From positions 1-42,381 of the forward strand of contig JAIYCH010000043.1 in NCBI GenBank assembly GCA_027488135.1: DNA of 42,381 nucleotides, given 5' to 3'. The notes below the pieces were generated by a model, which was not told the origin of the DNA, made no database searches, and saw only the letters and a program-made list of their open reading frames with translations. Shown in pieces: positions 8,204 through 17,694 of this stretch. Positions within the stretch are counted from its first letter, which is position 1, and the number at the start of each line of letters is the position of its first letter. A program made the translations under genes and the position numbers. This DNA comes from Saprospiraceae bacterium. GTDB lineage: Bacteria; Bacteroidota; Bacteroidia; Chitinophagales; Saprospiraceae.

Positions 8204-10846
8204 CTAGTTCGTTTTAAACATAGGATTCTTATCATCACCACCCGATTTCAGGTAAGCCACTAAATCTCTCAACTCTTCCGCATTTAAAGAATTTACCATG
8301 CCAGGTAACATGGAAGAGACCGTAGAATAGTTTTTGGATAGTACATTTTTCTTAGGAACTTTCACCAGAATATCCGCTACGTAAGGATTTTGAGCAATAT
8401 AATAATTCTCGTCATCTTGGTTGGTAATTTTACCTACCATACTCTTTCCATTTTTAAGCTGAAACTCTGTTGTTGCGTATTGGTCAGAAATTGTTTTACT
8501 CGGTAAAAGAATGGCCTCCATAATATCTTTAGTACTAAACCTGGTACCAATCTGCGTTAAATCGGGTCCTACATTTCCCCCTTCACCTTTTATAGCATGG
8601 CATCTGATACAGGTAGTAGCGATATACATCGATTTACCTGTTTTAAAATTCCGGTTTTTTAATTCCGCTGCAAAAAGGGTGTCCATATCTTTTAACTGAT
8701 AGTTTTTACCAGGTCCTTTAGGATAATCCGATCTCTCGAGATCATTTCCTGAATCAGTTAACAGATCTCCTCCAGATAGTTCATCGTAATATTTACGTTT
8801 TCCTTTACTTACATTTTCCAGGGCAAAATTTCTGGCTTTATCAATAAACCCGATATAACTGTTTCCACCGCGATAAGAAAAAGCTTTAAGATACCATGCA
8901 AAATATTTCTCCCTCATCTCAGGATTCCAGCCCTTCTCTGCTTTTGAAAGCATGATAGCCAGGTAAGTTTGTTGAGGCTCAGGCATTTTTTCCAGCATTT
9001 TGGCGATGTCTAAGCCATATTGAGGATTTCTTAAAATAAGATCCTCTGAGCTCATTGCCAAATCCTCATTTGGATTTTTTTCCTCCTTTTTATCCATTAA
9101 AACTAAGGTTTTGGGTAAAACGGAAGGAGCTTCAAGGAAAACGAGTAATTTACTTAGCGCCTTGTTGAAATCATTCGTATTGGCAGGATACTGCGCATCA
9201 AATAAAGCAATTAATTTCTTTTTTTGCGCGGCTTCAGGCATTCCAAAACGGGCAAAGATCAATTCGTAGGCCCTCAATACATCCAATTGTTGAGAAGCAG
9301 TAAGTGCTGCATAATTCACATTATATAAAGCATTAATAATTAATGATTTATCCTCTGAAGAAGTTGTTCTAATGAGACCAATCAGGGCATTTATAAGCGT
9401 AACCGCATTTTTTTCACTCAATGCTTTATCTTTCCAAGAACTTAATGGCTGGTGTTCCAATGCCATCCTTGCAGCATAACGGATATGTCTGTCAGCATGA
9501 TCCAGATGAGGCCAAACCGTAGCAACAGCCGCTGCATTTGGTGTACCGTGAAAGCCTTCCAATTGTCTGCGTAGTTTATTTTCTTCCGTAATTTGGGTCA
9601 TTTCGCCATCGGCTGTAGATTCATTTCCTTTATAATATACCCGATATAAGCTGGATTCCAATCGTCGGCCGCCAGTTAAAAAGTAAAGGGAACCGTCAGG
9701 ACCAATGGCTCCATCGGTAAGAGGTAGCGGCGCTGCCGATAAGAATTCCTCCTGCGTGGCCGTGTAACTTGATCCTTTTGGCTTAAGATGAATGGCATGA
9801 ACAATACCAAAACTCCAGTCGAATGCCAACAGGGTTTGCTTGTATTTTGTAGGAAATTTTGCTTCCTTGAGATACATTAGATTGGTCGGTGAACCTTGCC
9901 CAATATTGATTACAGGCGGCAGATTGTCAGGAAAATGAGAATACCATTTTCCATTTCCTGTTCTCCATCCAAATTCTGAGCCACTAGTTGCATGACAAAT
10001 ACGGGTTGGGCGATACCAGGGAAGACCAAAATCCCATTCCATATCTGCATCATATACAAAGAGATCTCCCACGTCGTTAAAAGCTAAATCGAATGGATTT
10101 CTATAACCAGCGGAGATTAATTCCCATTTTTTGCCTTCCGGATCTACATTGGCAACCCATCCGCCTGGTTCTTTTCTATCATTGGCATGACCCCTTGGAT
10201 CCTTGATTTCTGGAAACAAATTATCATATTTCCATGTTTCCGGAAGTCTGTAACTATCCATTTCAGGAAGATCTGTATAATTTCCACAAATGACAAAAAG
10301 CGATTTTTTATCTGGAGATAATTTGATGCTATGTGGACCGTGTTCCCCTTCCCCCACTAAGGTTTTAAGTAAAGTCAGCTTATCGTATTGATCATCCCCA
10401 TCAGTATCTTGCAACCTGTAGAAACCGCTTGTTTTGGGTAAATTCTTGCTAGGCCTGTTATTTACCATTACATATAAGCTATTGAAAGCATATAATAAAC
10501 CATGAGCGGCACCAAAATTAAGGGTGTCATTTTTAAGCATGATTTTTTCAATCTTATTTGTATCCAGCTTTTCACCGATCCTAGGAATAGTCAAGCGATA
10601 CATGCCTCCATATTGATCAGAGGCAATCATTCTGCCTTTATCATCGAAACACATGGACACCCAGGAACCTCTTTGATTATCGGAAGGACGATACAGATGT
10701 TCTGCTGCAAATCCTTCGGGCACTTTAATATTGACCACCTCAGGGTCTTCGGAGGTATTAACGTATTTAAATACGCTGTAAGAACTGGCGGCTAATAATA
10801 CTAGCGGCAAGAATACATATAAACTAAATCTACCAAAACGATTCAT
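8204..10846 (-). CDS. Secreted beta-propeller / HEAT-like / cytochrome c protein (PVC-type heme-binding family)
   Basis: The 880-residue exported protein has three parts. Residues about 8-25 are a hydrophobic signal or anchor. Residues about 35-400 resemble the glucose/sorbosone-dehydrogenase-like propeller of membrane-bound dehydrogenase-domain proteins (VKLSP-type blades, AYNDVGDLF-like turns, GDLFVYDADMEWDFGLPWYR). A helical HEAT-like region follows at about 430-600. The C-terminus is a cytochrome c module with the heme site C746-I-R-C749-H750 and VGPDLTQIGTRF shortly after, typical of the Planctomycete/Verrucomicrobia-type heme-binding domain. Met residues in SSMLPGM near 848 could provide the axial ligand. 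The likely role is periplasmic oxidation of a sugar-like substrate with electron transfer to the heme; the substrate is inferred only from family. It is a single gene, convergent with the SusCD operon. Confidence 0.85.
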   Translation of the reverse strand: MNRFGRFSLYVFLPLVLLAASSYSVFKYVNTSEDPEVVNIKVPEGFAAEHLYRPSDNQRGSWVSMCFDDKGRMIASDQYGGMYRLTIPRIGEKLDTNKIEKIMLKNDTLNFGAAHGLLYAFNSLYVMVNNRPSKNLPKTSGFYRLQDTDGDDQYDKLTLLKTLVGEGEHGPHSIKLSPDKKSLFVICGNYTDLPEMDSYRLPETWKYDNLFPEIKDPRGHANDRKEPGGWVANVDPEGKKWELISAGYRNPFDLAFNDVGDLFVYDADMEWDFGLPWYRPTRICHATSGSEFGWRTGNGKWYSHFPDNLPPVINIGQGSPTNLMYLKEAKFPTKYKQTLLAFDWSFGIVHAIHLKPKGSSYTATQEEFLSAAPLPLTDGAIGPDGSLYFLTGGRRLESSLYRVYYKGNESTADGEMTQITEENKLRRQLEGFHGTPNAAAVATVWPHLDHADRHIRYAARMALEHQPLSSWKDKALSEKNAVTLINALIGLIRTTSSEDKSLIINALYNVNYAALTASQQLDVLRAYELIFARFGMPEAAQKKKLIALFDAQYPANTNDFNKALSKLLVFLEAPSVLPKTLVLMDKKEEKNPNEDLAMSSEDLILRNPQYGLDIAKMLEKMPEPQQTYLAIMLSKAEKGWNPEMREKYFAWYLKAFSYRGGNSYIGFIDKARNFALENVSKGKRKYYDELSGGDLLTDSGNDLERSDYPKGPGKNYQLKDMDTLFAAELKNRNFKTGKSMYIATTCIRCHAIKGEGGNVGPDLTQIGTRFSTKDIMEAILLPSKTISDQYATTEFQLKNGKSMVGKITNQDDENYYIAQNPYVADILVKVPKKNVLSKNYSTVSSMLPGMVNSLNAEELRDLVAYLKSGGDDKNPMFKTN

Positions 10847-10971
10847 ATCCAGATTTTAAGGTTCTTAATTAGGTTTGATGTACTAAACTACAAATTTTAT
10901 TATTTAAAATGGAAAAGAATTTTTATACCTTTTCTTTATTTAACTAATTTCAACTCCTAATTTACAAGAAA

Positions 10972-11481
10972 ATGAAATTGATTGAAATCAAGGCACGTTG
11001 TTCGAATCCATCAAAAGTTCGGCAACTGCTGCTTCAACAACTCAACATTCAGTTTATTGGTGTCGATGCACAAATGGATACTTACTTTAAGATTCCTTCC
11101 GGGCGATTGAAATTAAGGGAAGGAAACATAGAAAACAGTTTGATATACTACGATCGTGAAAATAAAAAGGATGCAAAAAAATCAGATGTAACCTTGTATA
11201 AACCAACCGAAGTGGCCTCCTTAAAAGCGGTTTTGCTGGCTGCCCTCCCTACACTGATTGTTGTTGAAAAGAAAAGGGAAATTTATTTTATTGATCATAT
11301 TAAGTTTCATATAGATACGCTGACAGGTCTTGGCAGTTTTATTGAAATAGAGGTCATAGATCCTACTGATGCTATGGATATTGCTAAAATGAAGGAACAA
11401 TGTCAATGGTACATGGAATTACTTGACGTTCAAAAGGAAGATCTGATGGAAAATTCCTATAGTGACATGCTACAAATCTAA
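10972..11481 (+). CDS. CYTH-fold protein (class IV adenylate cyclase / triphosphatase superfamily)
   Basis: The 169-residue protein follows the CYTH tunnel-fold pattern: N-terminal IEIKARC (E5, K7, R9), TYFKIPSGRLKLRE at 37-50 (R45, K47, R49, E50), YYDRE at 59-63, EKKRE at 99-103, and C-terminal D115 with FIEIEV at 123-128. CYTH proteins bind a triphosphate or long polyphosphate through these charged residues. Members include CyaB cyclases, thiamine triphosphatase and inorganic triphosphatases. In the usual ExExK signature the first Glu is Leu here (L3-I-E5-I-K7), as in the N-x-EIKAR subgroup. No membrane segment is seen. A kinase-like gene follows 13 bp downstream, so the two are probably co-transcribed. 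The exact activity cannot be decided from sequence. Confidence 0.85.
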   Translation: MKLIEIKARCSNPSKVRQLLLQQLNIQFIGVDAQMDTYFKIPSGRLKLREGNIENSLIYYDRENKKDAKKSDVTLYKPTEVASLKAVLLAALPTLIVVEKKREIYFIDHIKFHIDTLTGLGSFIEIEVIDPTDAMDIAKMKEQCQWYMELLDVQKEDLMENSYSDMLQI

Positions 11482-11494
11482 TACACGGAATGTT

Positions 11495-12559
11495 ATGAAC
11501 GATAATCCTTATTTTTCAGTGCATGAGGTAGCCAATGCCTTTTTATGTTTTCCTTCTGAGGAAACAATCCCCAACTTAGGAAATGGACATATAAATGATA
11601 CTTTTTTGGCTTCCGACAAAAATACAGGCACCCAAATAGTCCTCCAAAGGATAAACACCCATGTTTTTCGGGAACCAGAGAAGGTGGTTGAAAATCACCT
11701 GACCATTTATAATCATTTGATATTGCAACCATCCGGATTAAAATTATTGCAACCCATTGTAAGTCAAACAGGTGACTATTTGTATATTGATAGTCCGGGA
11801 AATGCGTGGAGAGCCGTAAGGTATATTCCAGATACCTTTGCCATTGAGTCTGCCAGTTCTACAGATATCATTTATCCTGCGGCAAAAATACTAGGGTTAT
11901 ACCTCCGTGAATTATCCTCCTTATCGGCTGAAAAATTATATGATACGATTCCAAACTTCCACAATAGCATATTAAGGACGCGTGCTTTTTCTTATTCAGT
12001 CAAATGGGGCATACCTGAAAGGATTAAGGAAGCAAAAAAAGAAATACAATGGGTCAGGGAGCACCAATCCATTTTTATAAGCATCACCAGATTGTCCTTG
12101 CCTTTCAGAGCAGTTCACAACGATGCGAAGATTGGGAATATCCTTTTTGATAAAAACAGTGGACAGGCTTGCGCGGTCATTGACTGGGACACCACCATGA
12201 GAGGATCCGTTTTAAGTGATTTTGGCGATATGGTACGAACCATTTCCACCACTACAGCAGAAGATGATCCAAATCTGTCGGCAGTTTATGTCGATTACCA
12301 CCGGTTTGAAGCACTAACCAGCGGATGGTTAGACGGAGTAGGAAGTATATTAACCTCTGTGGAGAGGGAAAATCTACTTTTAGGCGCCCATTGGTTGATA
12401 TTGGAACAGGCCATCCGCTTTTTAGGAGATTATCTTATGGGGGACAAATATTATAAGATAAAATATCCCGACCATAATCTCATAAGAGCAAAAAACCAAT
12501 TGAAACTATTTCAATCTTTGCTTGAACAAGAAAATGAGCTTAAGAAACTTATTTTATAA
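11495..12559 (+). CDS. APH-superfamily kinase, N-acetylhexosamine 1-kinase (NahK)-like
   Basis: The 354-residue protein belongs to the aminoglycoside phosphotransferase/choline kinase fold. The catalytic loop is H208-N-D210-AKIGNILFD and the metal-binding DFG-equivalent is I-D230-W-D232. The N-lobe begins with LGNGHINDTFLAS, a nucleotide-loop-like segment, and LQRIN carries the likely beta-strand before helix C. The pattern is closest to the NahK-type sugar kinases annotated widely in Bacteroidota rather than to resistance enzymes. I choose the ATG at 11495; an in-frame ATG at 11462 would overlap the CYTH gene and adds non-conserved residues. A sugar or amino-sugar substrate is inferred. The stop overlaps the convergent DUF5916 gene by 6 bp. 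Confidence 0.8.
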   Translation: MNDNPYFSVHEVANAFLCFPSEETIPNLGNGHINDTFLASDKNTGTQIVLQRINTHVFREPEKVVENHLTIYNHLILQPSGLKLLQPIVSQTGDYLYIDSPGNAWRAVRYIPDTFAIESASSTDIIYPAAKILGLYLRELSSLSAEKLYDTIPNFHNSILRTRAFSYSVKWGIPERIKEAKKEIQWVREHQSIFISITRLSLPFRAVHNDAKIGNILFDKNSGQACAVIDWDTTMRGSVLSDFGDMVRTISTTTAEDDPNLSAVYVDYHRFEALTSGWLDGVGSILTSVERENLLLGAHWLILEQAIRFLGDYLMGDKYYKIKYPDHNLIRAKNQLKLFQSLLEQENELKKLIL

Positions 12560-14788
12560 ATTCAACCAATAGGTAAATTTTGCGACAAGTGCCCTATTTT
12601 TCTTAGTTCCATTAAAGGTATCATAATTATCGGTGTAAACTAAGAATAAGTCAGAAACCGGAGCGAACCTCCATTGTAAACGGGCATTTATATTTAAGTT
12701 TTCAACTTGGTTATTGTACTGAATAAAAGTGGTTAGGAATAATTTTTTTGTGAAAGTAAAATCAATTCTTGGTCCTACTAATAGTAATTTTGCAGAAGCA
12801 TAAGGTTCTGGAAGTTTAATGTCACTATAATTGAAAGACATTTCTATCGATCCATAAGGTTGATAACGCCAAACTAAACTACCAGAAATTCCTTTAATAT
12901 TCCCATTGAAATACTGACCTACAAACGGTTCTAATCTATAATTAACCGATTTTCTTTGGTCTGACCAGATAAAAGCAGTGAGAAAGGTGTTTCTAAATTG
13001 TGAACCTGCGGGAAGTGCCTTTGAATTAGTTCGGGATGGGTCGAATTCATCAAATAAATAAATAAAACTATTATTGAGCTCAACATTAACATACCCAGAA
13101 TTTTTTAACTGACCATCCCAGACCAATGAAAATTCCTGATCCGTCCTACCATCTTCAGGTTGAAAGGTTTGACCACTTTTTACGCCGAAAGAATATTGAT
13201 TAATGGGACCATTTTTAGGATAGAAGAATCGGCTTACTTCTCCATTTAGAGAGAAAAAGTTGTTTCTAGGCACAAAGCCAACAGCAGGAGCATATTCCGA
13301 TTTTATCCATTGATGCTGGTAGGTAAAATTCCATTTACGGTCTTGATATACCAAAGTCGTTCCGTGGGCAAACCGATCGGACATTTTGCCATTTTTATCG
13401 GAATTAAACATTTGGTGATAAAAAGTACGACCATTCCAGCGATTATCAGAAGACGCCAGATTGTAATCAACGCCAACAATTCTATTAAATCTTTCCTTGT
13501 CCACTGGCTCAAAAGCTAGGTTAGAGGAAAAATTTTCTTTATCCACAAATATGAAACCAATATTTGATCGGGAGAACAACTTGCGCTGAACGGCAGCCAC
13601 TGTATAGTTCGCTCCCGCCAGTTTATTATCAGGATCGGCCTGGGTATGCATATTCAACAAACCAACCCTCCAGTTATTATCTAATTTTCCACTCAATCTG
13701 GCACCATAGAGAATAGGCACCTGAAAATTATTTCCATCGGCATCCTTAGCGATTCCTATTCTCCGCGAGAAAAATGGATTACTTCGCTGATCCCCAAACC
13801 CAGAAAAGAGGTCTGCATTTTCCAAAAAAAACTGCCTTCTTTCCGGGAAGAATATTTCAAAACGATCCAGATTTATAACCTGACGATCTACCTCCACCTG
13901 ACTGAAGTCAGGATTAACGGTTAAGTCAAGATTTAACGACGGTGAAAGGCCTATTTTAGCATCACCTCCAAAACCAAAAGTATTTTTTGTAGGTGAATTG
14001 TCCGTAAAATTTTTGGAACTTCCACCGGATACATAAGGTATAACGGTAAAGGCGGAACCTGTTTTTTCAATTGGTTTCTCAAATTCAATTTTACTCATGA
14101 AAGCCAGGCTCATAGGTAGTTGATTTTGAGGAATATGGTTCCAGGTTGATTGGGTATTAGACTGGGTATCAAAACGATAAGCATTGAAATTCCAGGAAGT
14201 TGAATTTTCCTTAAATCTCAGCGCAGCAAAAGGAATGACTATTTCAGCAGACCAATAATTTTCACCTATGAAGGATTCACCATGCCATTTATTGTCCCAA
14301 TTTTCATTAAAATCAGATCTTTCCCTCCCTCCGTTGGCAATAACCGCTTCTCTCATGACGCCTAGAGGATTGATACCAAAAACGAAGGCATTGGTTCTGT
14401 CATTATACGAATCAAAAACAAAGGTAACATTATCGTTTCCCCCTGCCCGAAAATCGCGTTTGAGCGAAGGAACTATATATTTATTTCCCTTTGAATAACA
14501 AATGGCTGCAACGTACAAATTGTATTTATCATAAGCCATAAAAATTTCTGTTTGCACAGGATTTTTAATGCTATCGGTGGGAAAAAGTTGCCAAAAATCT
14601 TTGGCCCCTCTGCCTTTTTTCCAGCAATCTTCCTCTATTTTACCATCTATAACAGGTTTCTCATTGGTAAAGGAAACCCTCATATTAGGTTGTTCCTCGT
14701 AAGTGATGCCAGGGGTCTGTGCATTTAACTTAAAAAAGTAAATTATTGATAATAGCACAAGAGGCCAGCTTAGAATTCTAGGTGTCAT
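12554..14788 (-). CDS. DUF5916 protein with N-terminal CBM9-like domain, outer-membrane beta-barrel-like
   Basis: The 744-residue exported protein starts at the ATG at 14788, which begins a signal peptide (MTPRILSWPLVLLSIIYF, cleavage near NAQ). An upstream in-frame ATG at 14824 would add 12 unneeded residues. Residues about 35-230 match the carbohydrate-binding-module-9-like fold common in these proteins: PVIDGKIEEDCWKKGRGAKD, IFMAYDKYNLYVAAI, then AEIVIPFAALRF. The remainder is DUF5916, with FFPERRQFFLENADLFSGFG and many alternating strands suggestive of a barrel, ending WLNL. Function is unknown in the family; database names such as hydrolase are not supported here. It is convergent with the kinase gene, sharing 6 bp. 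Confidence 0.85.
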   Translation of the reverse strand: MTPRILSWPLVLLSIIYFFKLNAQTPGITYEEQPNMRVSFTNEKPVIDGKIEEDCWKKGRGAKDFWQLFPTDSIKNPVQTEIFMAYDKYNLYVAAICYSKGNKYIVPSLKRDFRAGGNDNVTFVFDSYNDRTNAFVFGINPLGVMREAVIANGGRERSDFNENWDNKWHGESFIGENYWSAEIVIPFAALRFKENSTSWNFNAYRFDTQSNTQSTWNHIPQNQLPMSLAFMSKIEFEKPIEKTGSAFTVIPYVSGGSSKNFTDNSPTKNTFGFGGDAKIGLSPSLNLDLTVNPDFSQVEVDRQVINLDRFEIFFPERRQFFLENADLFSGFGDQRSNPFFSRRIGIAKDADGNNFQVPILYGARLSGKLDNNWRVGLLNMHTQADPDNKLAGANYTVAAVQRKLFSRSNIGFIFVDKENFSSNLAFEPVDKERFNRIVGVDYNLASSDNRWNGRTFYHQMFNSDKNGKMSDRFAHGTTLVYQDRKWNFTYQHQWIKSEYAPAVGFVPRNNFFSLNGEVSRFFYPKNGPINQYSFGVKSGQTFQPEDGRTDQEFSLVWDGQLKNSGYVNVELNNSFIYLFDEFDPSRTNSKALPAGSQFRNTFLTAFIWSDQRKSVNYRLEPFVGQYFNGNIKGISGSLVWRYQPYGSIEMSFNYSDIKLPEPYASAKLLLVGPRIDFTFTKKLFLTTFIQYNNQVENLNINARLQWRFAPVSDLFLVYTDNYDTFNGTKKNRALVAKFTYWLNL

Positions 14789-14924
14789 ATTCAAAATTTC
14801 AGAAAGTAGTACGTAAAAATACATTCAAAAAAGGTAATAGTTTAAAAAGTATGCTAATATTCCTAAATAGTATTAATTTTAAACAATTCCCGCAAAGGTA
14901 ACATTTTCATAAAAATCAGATGAA

Positions 14925-16646
14925 ATGAGAAAAGTACTTTACCTCTTTACCCTATGTATGTTTATTTTCAACGCCTCCTTTGGTCAAGGAAAACCTCCTT
15001 ATTTTTCTGTTACCTATAAAGGTAATAATGAAAAACTGGACGGCAGATTATTGATTATGCTATCGAAAAATGATAAGGCTGAACCCCGTTTCCAAATTGT
15101 TGACGGACCTGAATCCCAACTCGTTTTTGGATTGGATGCAGAAGAGTGGGAAGCAGGTAAACCCATCGTTATAGATGGCTCCAATGCTTTTGGCTATCCC
15201 ATTGAAAGTTTATCTGACGTACCTGCCGGTGATTATTTTGTGCAAGTTTTATTACACAAATATGAAACATTTAAGAAAGCAGACGGCCATATTGTAAAAT
15301 TACCTATGGACAGGGGGGAAGGCCAGCAGTGGAATCTGGCACCTGGCAACTTGTATTCCACCCCACAAAAAATTACATTTAACCCGGGTAGTGCCCGAAT
15401 CATTTCATTGTTGTTAGATAAGATTATTCCACCCATCAAAGAACCGGAAGATACCAAATATGTGAAGCATGTCAAGATAAAAAGTGAACTGCTGTCTAAG
15501 TTTTGGGGAAGGGACATGTATTTGGGTGCGCACGTCCTTTTACCTGAAGGTTGGGACACACATCCGAAGGCAAAATATCCTTTGGCCATTTATCACGGTC
15601 ATTTCCCCTCTGATTTTGGTGGCTTCCGCACTACGCCGCCTGATACGACCATTCCATGTGAATATTCCGCCCGATTTGGCGTTGATTGTTATAACAGAAT
15701 AGTTCAAGAAGAAGCCTATCAATTTTACAAACAATGGACGGGGCCAAATTTCCCCCGCGTCATTGCTATTGAAATACAGCATGCGAATCCATTCTATGAT
15801 GATTCTTATGCTGTTAATTCAGAAAATCTTGGTCCTTATGGCGATGCAATCACCTATGAATTAATTCCTTACATTGAAAAAATGTATCGAGGCATAGGAG
15901 AAGGATGGGCGCGTTTCACTTATGGCGGTTCCACTGGAGGGTGGGAAGCCCTTGCCGTTCAGGTAAAATACCCTACAGAATATAATGGTTGTTATGCGGC
16001 ATGTCCAGACCCCATTGATTTCAGGGCAAATACCGTTTTTAATTTATACGAAGACAAAAATGCCTATTTTATAGCCTCTGATTATAAAAAAACAGCCCGT
16101 CCCGCACACAGAGATTCCCTTGGTCGCATTTCAGCCACTATTCAGGAAGCTAATCACAGGGAACTGGCCTTAGGTACCAAAACAAGGTCGGGACAGCAGT
16201 GGGATATCTGGGAAGCGGTGTATTCGCCCGTTGGAGAAGATGGATACCCAAAGAGAATTTGGGATAAATATAGTGGTGAGATTTTTCCTGAAGTAGCCCA
16301 ATATTGGAAGGAAAATTATGACTTATCCTATATTTTAAAGCGTGACTGGGCAAAACATGGTAAGGATTGGAAAGGTAAAATTTATATCTATTGTGGTGAT
16401 ATGGATAATTTTTACTTGAATAATGCGGTTTATTTTACAGAACAAATGTTAGAGGAAACCAAAAATCCTCATTATGACGGAGAAGTTGACTACGGCGACA
16501 GAGCGGAACATTGCTGGAATGGGGATCATACCCAGCCAAATTACATTTCCCGCCTCCGTTACCATCAGATGTTCATTCCAAAATGGACTGCCAGAATTCT
16601 GAAATCAGCACCAAAAAACGTCGATGTAACATCGTGGCGCTATTAA
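14925..16646 (+). CDS. Secreted alpha/beta-hydrolase, putative esterase
   Basis: The 573-residue exported protein has a signal peptide (MRKVLYLFTLCMFIFNASFG). An N-terminal beta-rich part runs to about residue 180 and an alpha/beta-hydrolase catalytic part covers about 200-560. The nucleophile elbow is YGGSTGGWEAL with Ser336. A likely acid is Asp492 or Asp494 in YCGDMDN. The catalytic His is probably His529 or His535 in AEHCWNGDH. The family resembles putative-esterase proteins; substrate unknown. It is the first gene of a six-gene plus-strand run and ends 8 bp before moaA, so it is probably co-transcribed with the molybdenum-cofactor genes although it has no evident Moco role. Confidence 0.85.
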   Translation: MRKVLYLFTLCMFIFNASFGQGKPPYFSVTYKGNNEKLDGRLLIMLSKNDKAEPRFQIVDGPESQLVFGLDAEEWEAGKPIVIDGSNAFGYPIESLSDVPAGDYFVQVLLHKYETFKKADGHIVKLPMDRGEGQQWNLAPGNLYSTPQKITFNPGSARIISLLLDKIIPPIKEPEDTKYVKHVKIKSELLSKFWGRDMYLGAHVLLPEGWDTHPKAKYPLAIYHGHFPSDFGGFRTTPPDTTIPCEYSARFGVDCYNRIVQEEAYQFYKQWTGPNFPRVIAIEIQHANPFYDDSYAVNSENLGPYGDAITYELIPYIEKMYRGIGEGWARFTYGGSTGGWEALAVQVKYPTEYNGCYAACPDPIDFRANTVFNLYEDKNAYFIASDYKKTARPAHRDSLGRISATIQEANHRELALGTKTRSGQQWDIWEAVYSPVGEDGYPKRIWDKYSGEIFPEVAQYWKENYDLSYILKRDWAKHGKDWKGKIYIYCGDMDNFYLNNAVYFTEQMLEETKNPHYDGEVDYGDRAEHCWNGDHTQPNYISRLRYHQMFIPKWTARILKSAPKNVDVTSWRY

Positions 16647-16654
16647 ATACCAAT

Positions 16655-17653
16655 ATGACAGAATCTATTTTTGATAATCATGGAAGAATCATAAATTATG
16701 CGCGCATTGCTGTAACCGATCGCTGTAATCTACGATGCTTTTATTGCATGCCAGAGGAAGGCATCCAATATATGCCCAAAAAAGAATTATTGCAATTTGA
16801 GGAGCTGGAAAGACTGACAAAAATCCTAACGGAACTGGGTATTTCCAAACTAAGAATTACCGGAGGTGAACCTTTTGTGAGAAAGGATATCATGAAATTC
16901 ATAGAAAGTATACATACTTTGCCCCATCTGAAGGAAATCCATATCACTACCAATGGAACCCATACGGCAGATATTATTCCGGAACTAAAACGCTTAGGTA
17001 TTAAATCAGTCAATTTGTCTTTAGACACTTTAGATGCTGCCCGTTTTTTTGAAATCACCAGAAGAGATTTATTTTCAACGGTTTATAATACACTGGAGTC
17101 TTTAATTCATCATGACATCCCAACGAAAATAAATGCGGTGGTCATGGCTAATAAAAACATAGATGATCTGATTCCTCTTTGTGAACTAACTAAAAATACG
17201 CCCGTAAGCGTCCGATTCATTGAAGAAATGCCCTTTAATGGGACAGGCAGTCATTATGAACATCTTCAATGGAATCATATTAATATTTTAAACTATATAA
17301 AAGAAAAATACCCTACGCTATCAAAAATGGAGGACCCCAGGTATTCCACGTCAAGTAATTATAAGATTCCAGGTTATAAGGGAGATATCGGTATCATCGC
17401 AGCTTACAGTCGAACCTTTTGTGGTACTTGTAACAGAATAAGAATTACGCCACAAGGCACATTAAAAACTTGTTTATATGATCATGGGGTATTTAATCTT
17501 CGGGATTTAATGCGCAATGAGGCGACGGACGATCAAATAAAAAGCGCACTCAAACAAAGTTTTTCCCATAGAGCAAAAGATGGCTGGGAGGCAGAAAAAA
17601 ATAGAGAAGCCTTTTTTCCTGCCACAGAGTCGATGTCAACCATTGGTGGTTAA
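16655..17653 (+). CDS. moaA: GTP 3',8-cyclase MoaA
   Basis: This 332-residue radical SAM enzyme catalyses the first step of molybdenum-cofactor synthesis, converting GTP to 3',8-cyclo-7,8-dihydro-GTP, which MoaC then rearranges to cPMP. The N-terminal SAM cluster is C24-NLR-C28-FY-C31. The TGGEPFVRKD region follows. The C-terminal GTP-binding cluster is C256-GT-C259 with C273, the MoaA pattern C-x2-C-x13-C. The protein ends in Gly-Gly, as required for MoaA activity. The start at 16655 is chosen because the long upstream extension of the frame overlaps the esterase gene and is not MoaA-like. Confidence 0.97.
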   Translation: MTESIFDNHGRIINYARIAVTDRCNLRCFYCMPEEGIQYMPKKELLQFEELERLTKILTELGISKLRITGGEPFVRKDIMKFIESIHTLPHLKEIHITTNGTHTADIIPELKRLGIKSVNLSLDTLDAARFFEITRRDLFSTVYNTLESLIHHDIPTKINAVVMANKNIDDLIPLCELTKNTPVSVRFIEEMPFNGTGSHYEHLQWNHINILNYIKEKYPTLSKMEDPRYSTSSNYKIPGYKGDIGIIAAYSRTFCGTCNRIRITPQGTLKTCLYDHGVFNLRDLMRNEATDDQIKSALKQSFSHRAKDGWEAEKNREAFFPATESMSTIGG

Positions 17654-17694
17654 AATTATGTTATTTTCGCGAGCAAAAATTCCAGCTACTTCAA

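Noticed and set aside
15233-15782. Overlapping frames within the esterase gene, up to 118 codons
   Set aside because: They overlap a full-length protein with signal peptide and catalytic motifs; composition is typical of antisense shadow.
16511-16654. 48-residue upstream extension of moaA
   Set aside because: It overlaps the conserved end of the esterase gene in another frame and has no MoaA similarity.
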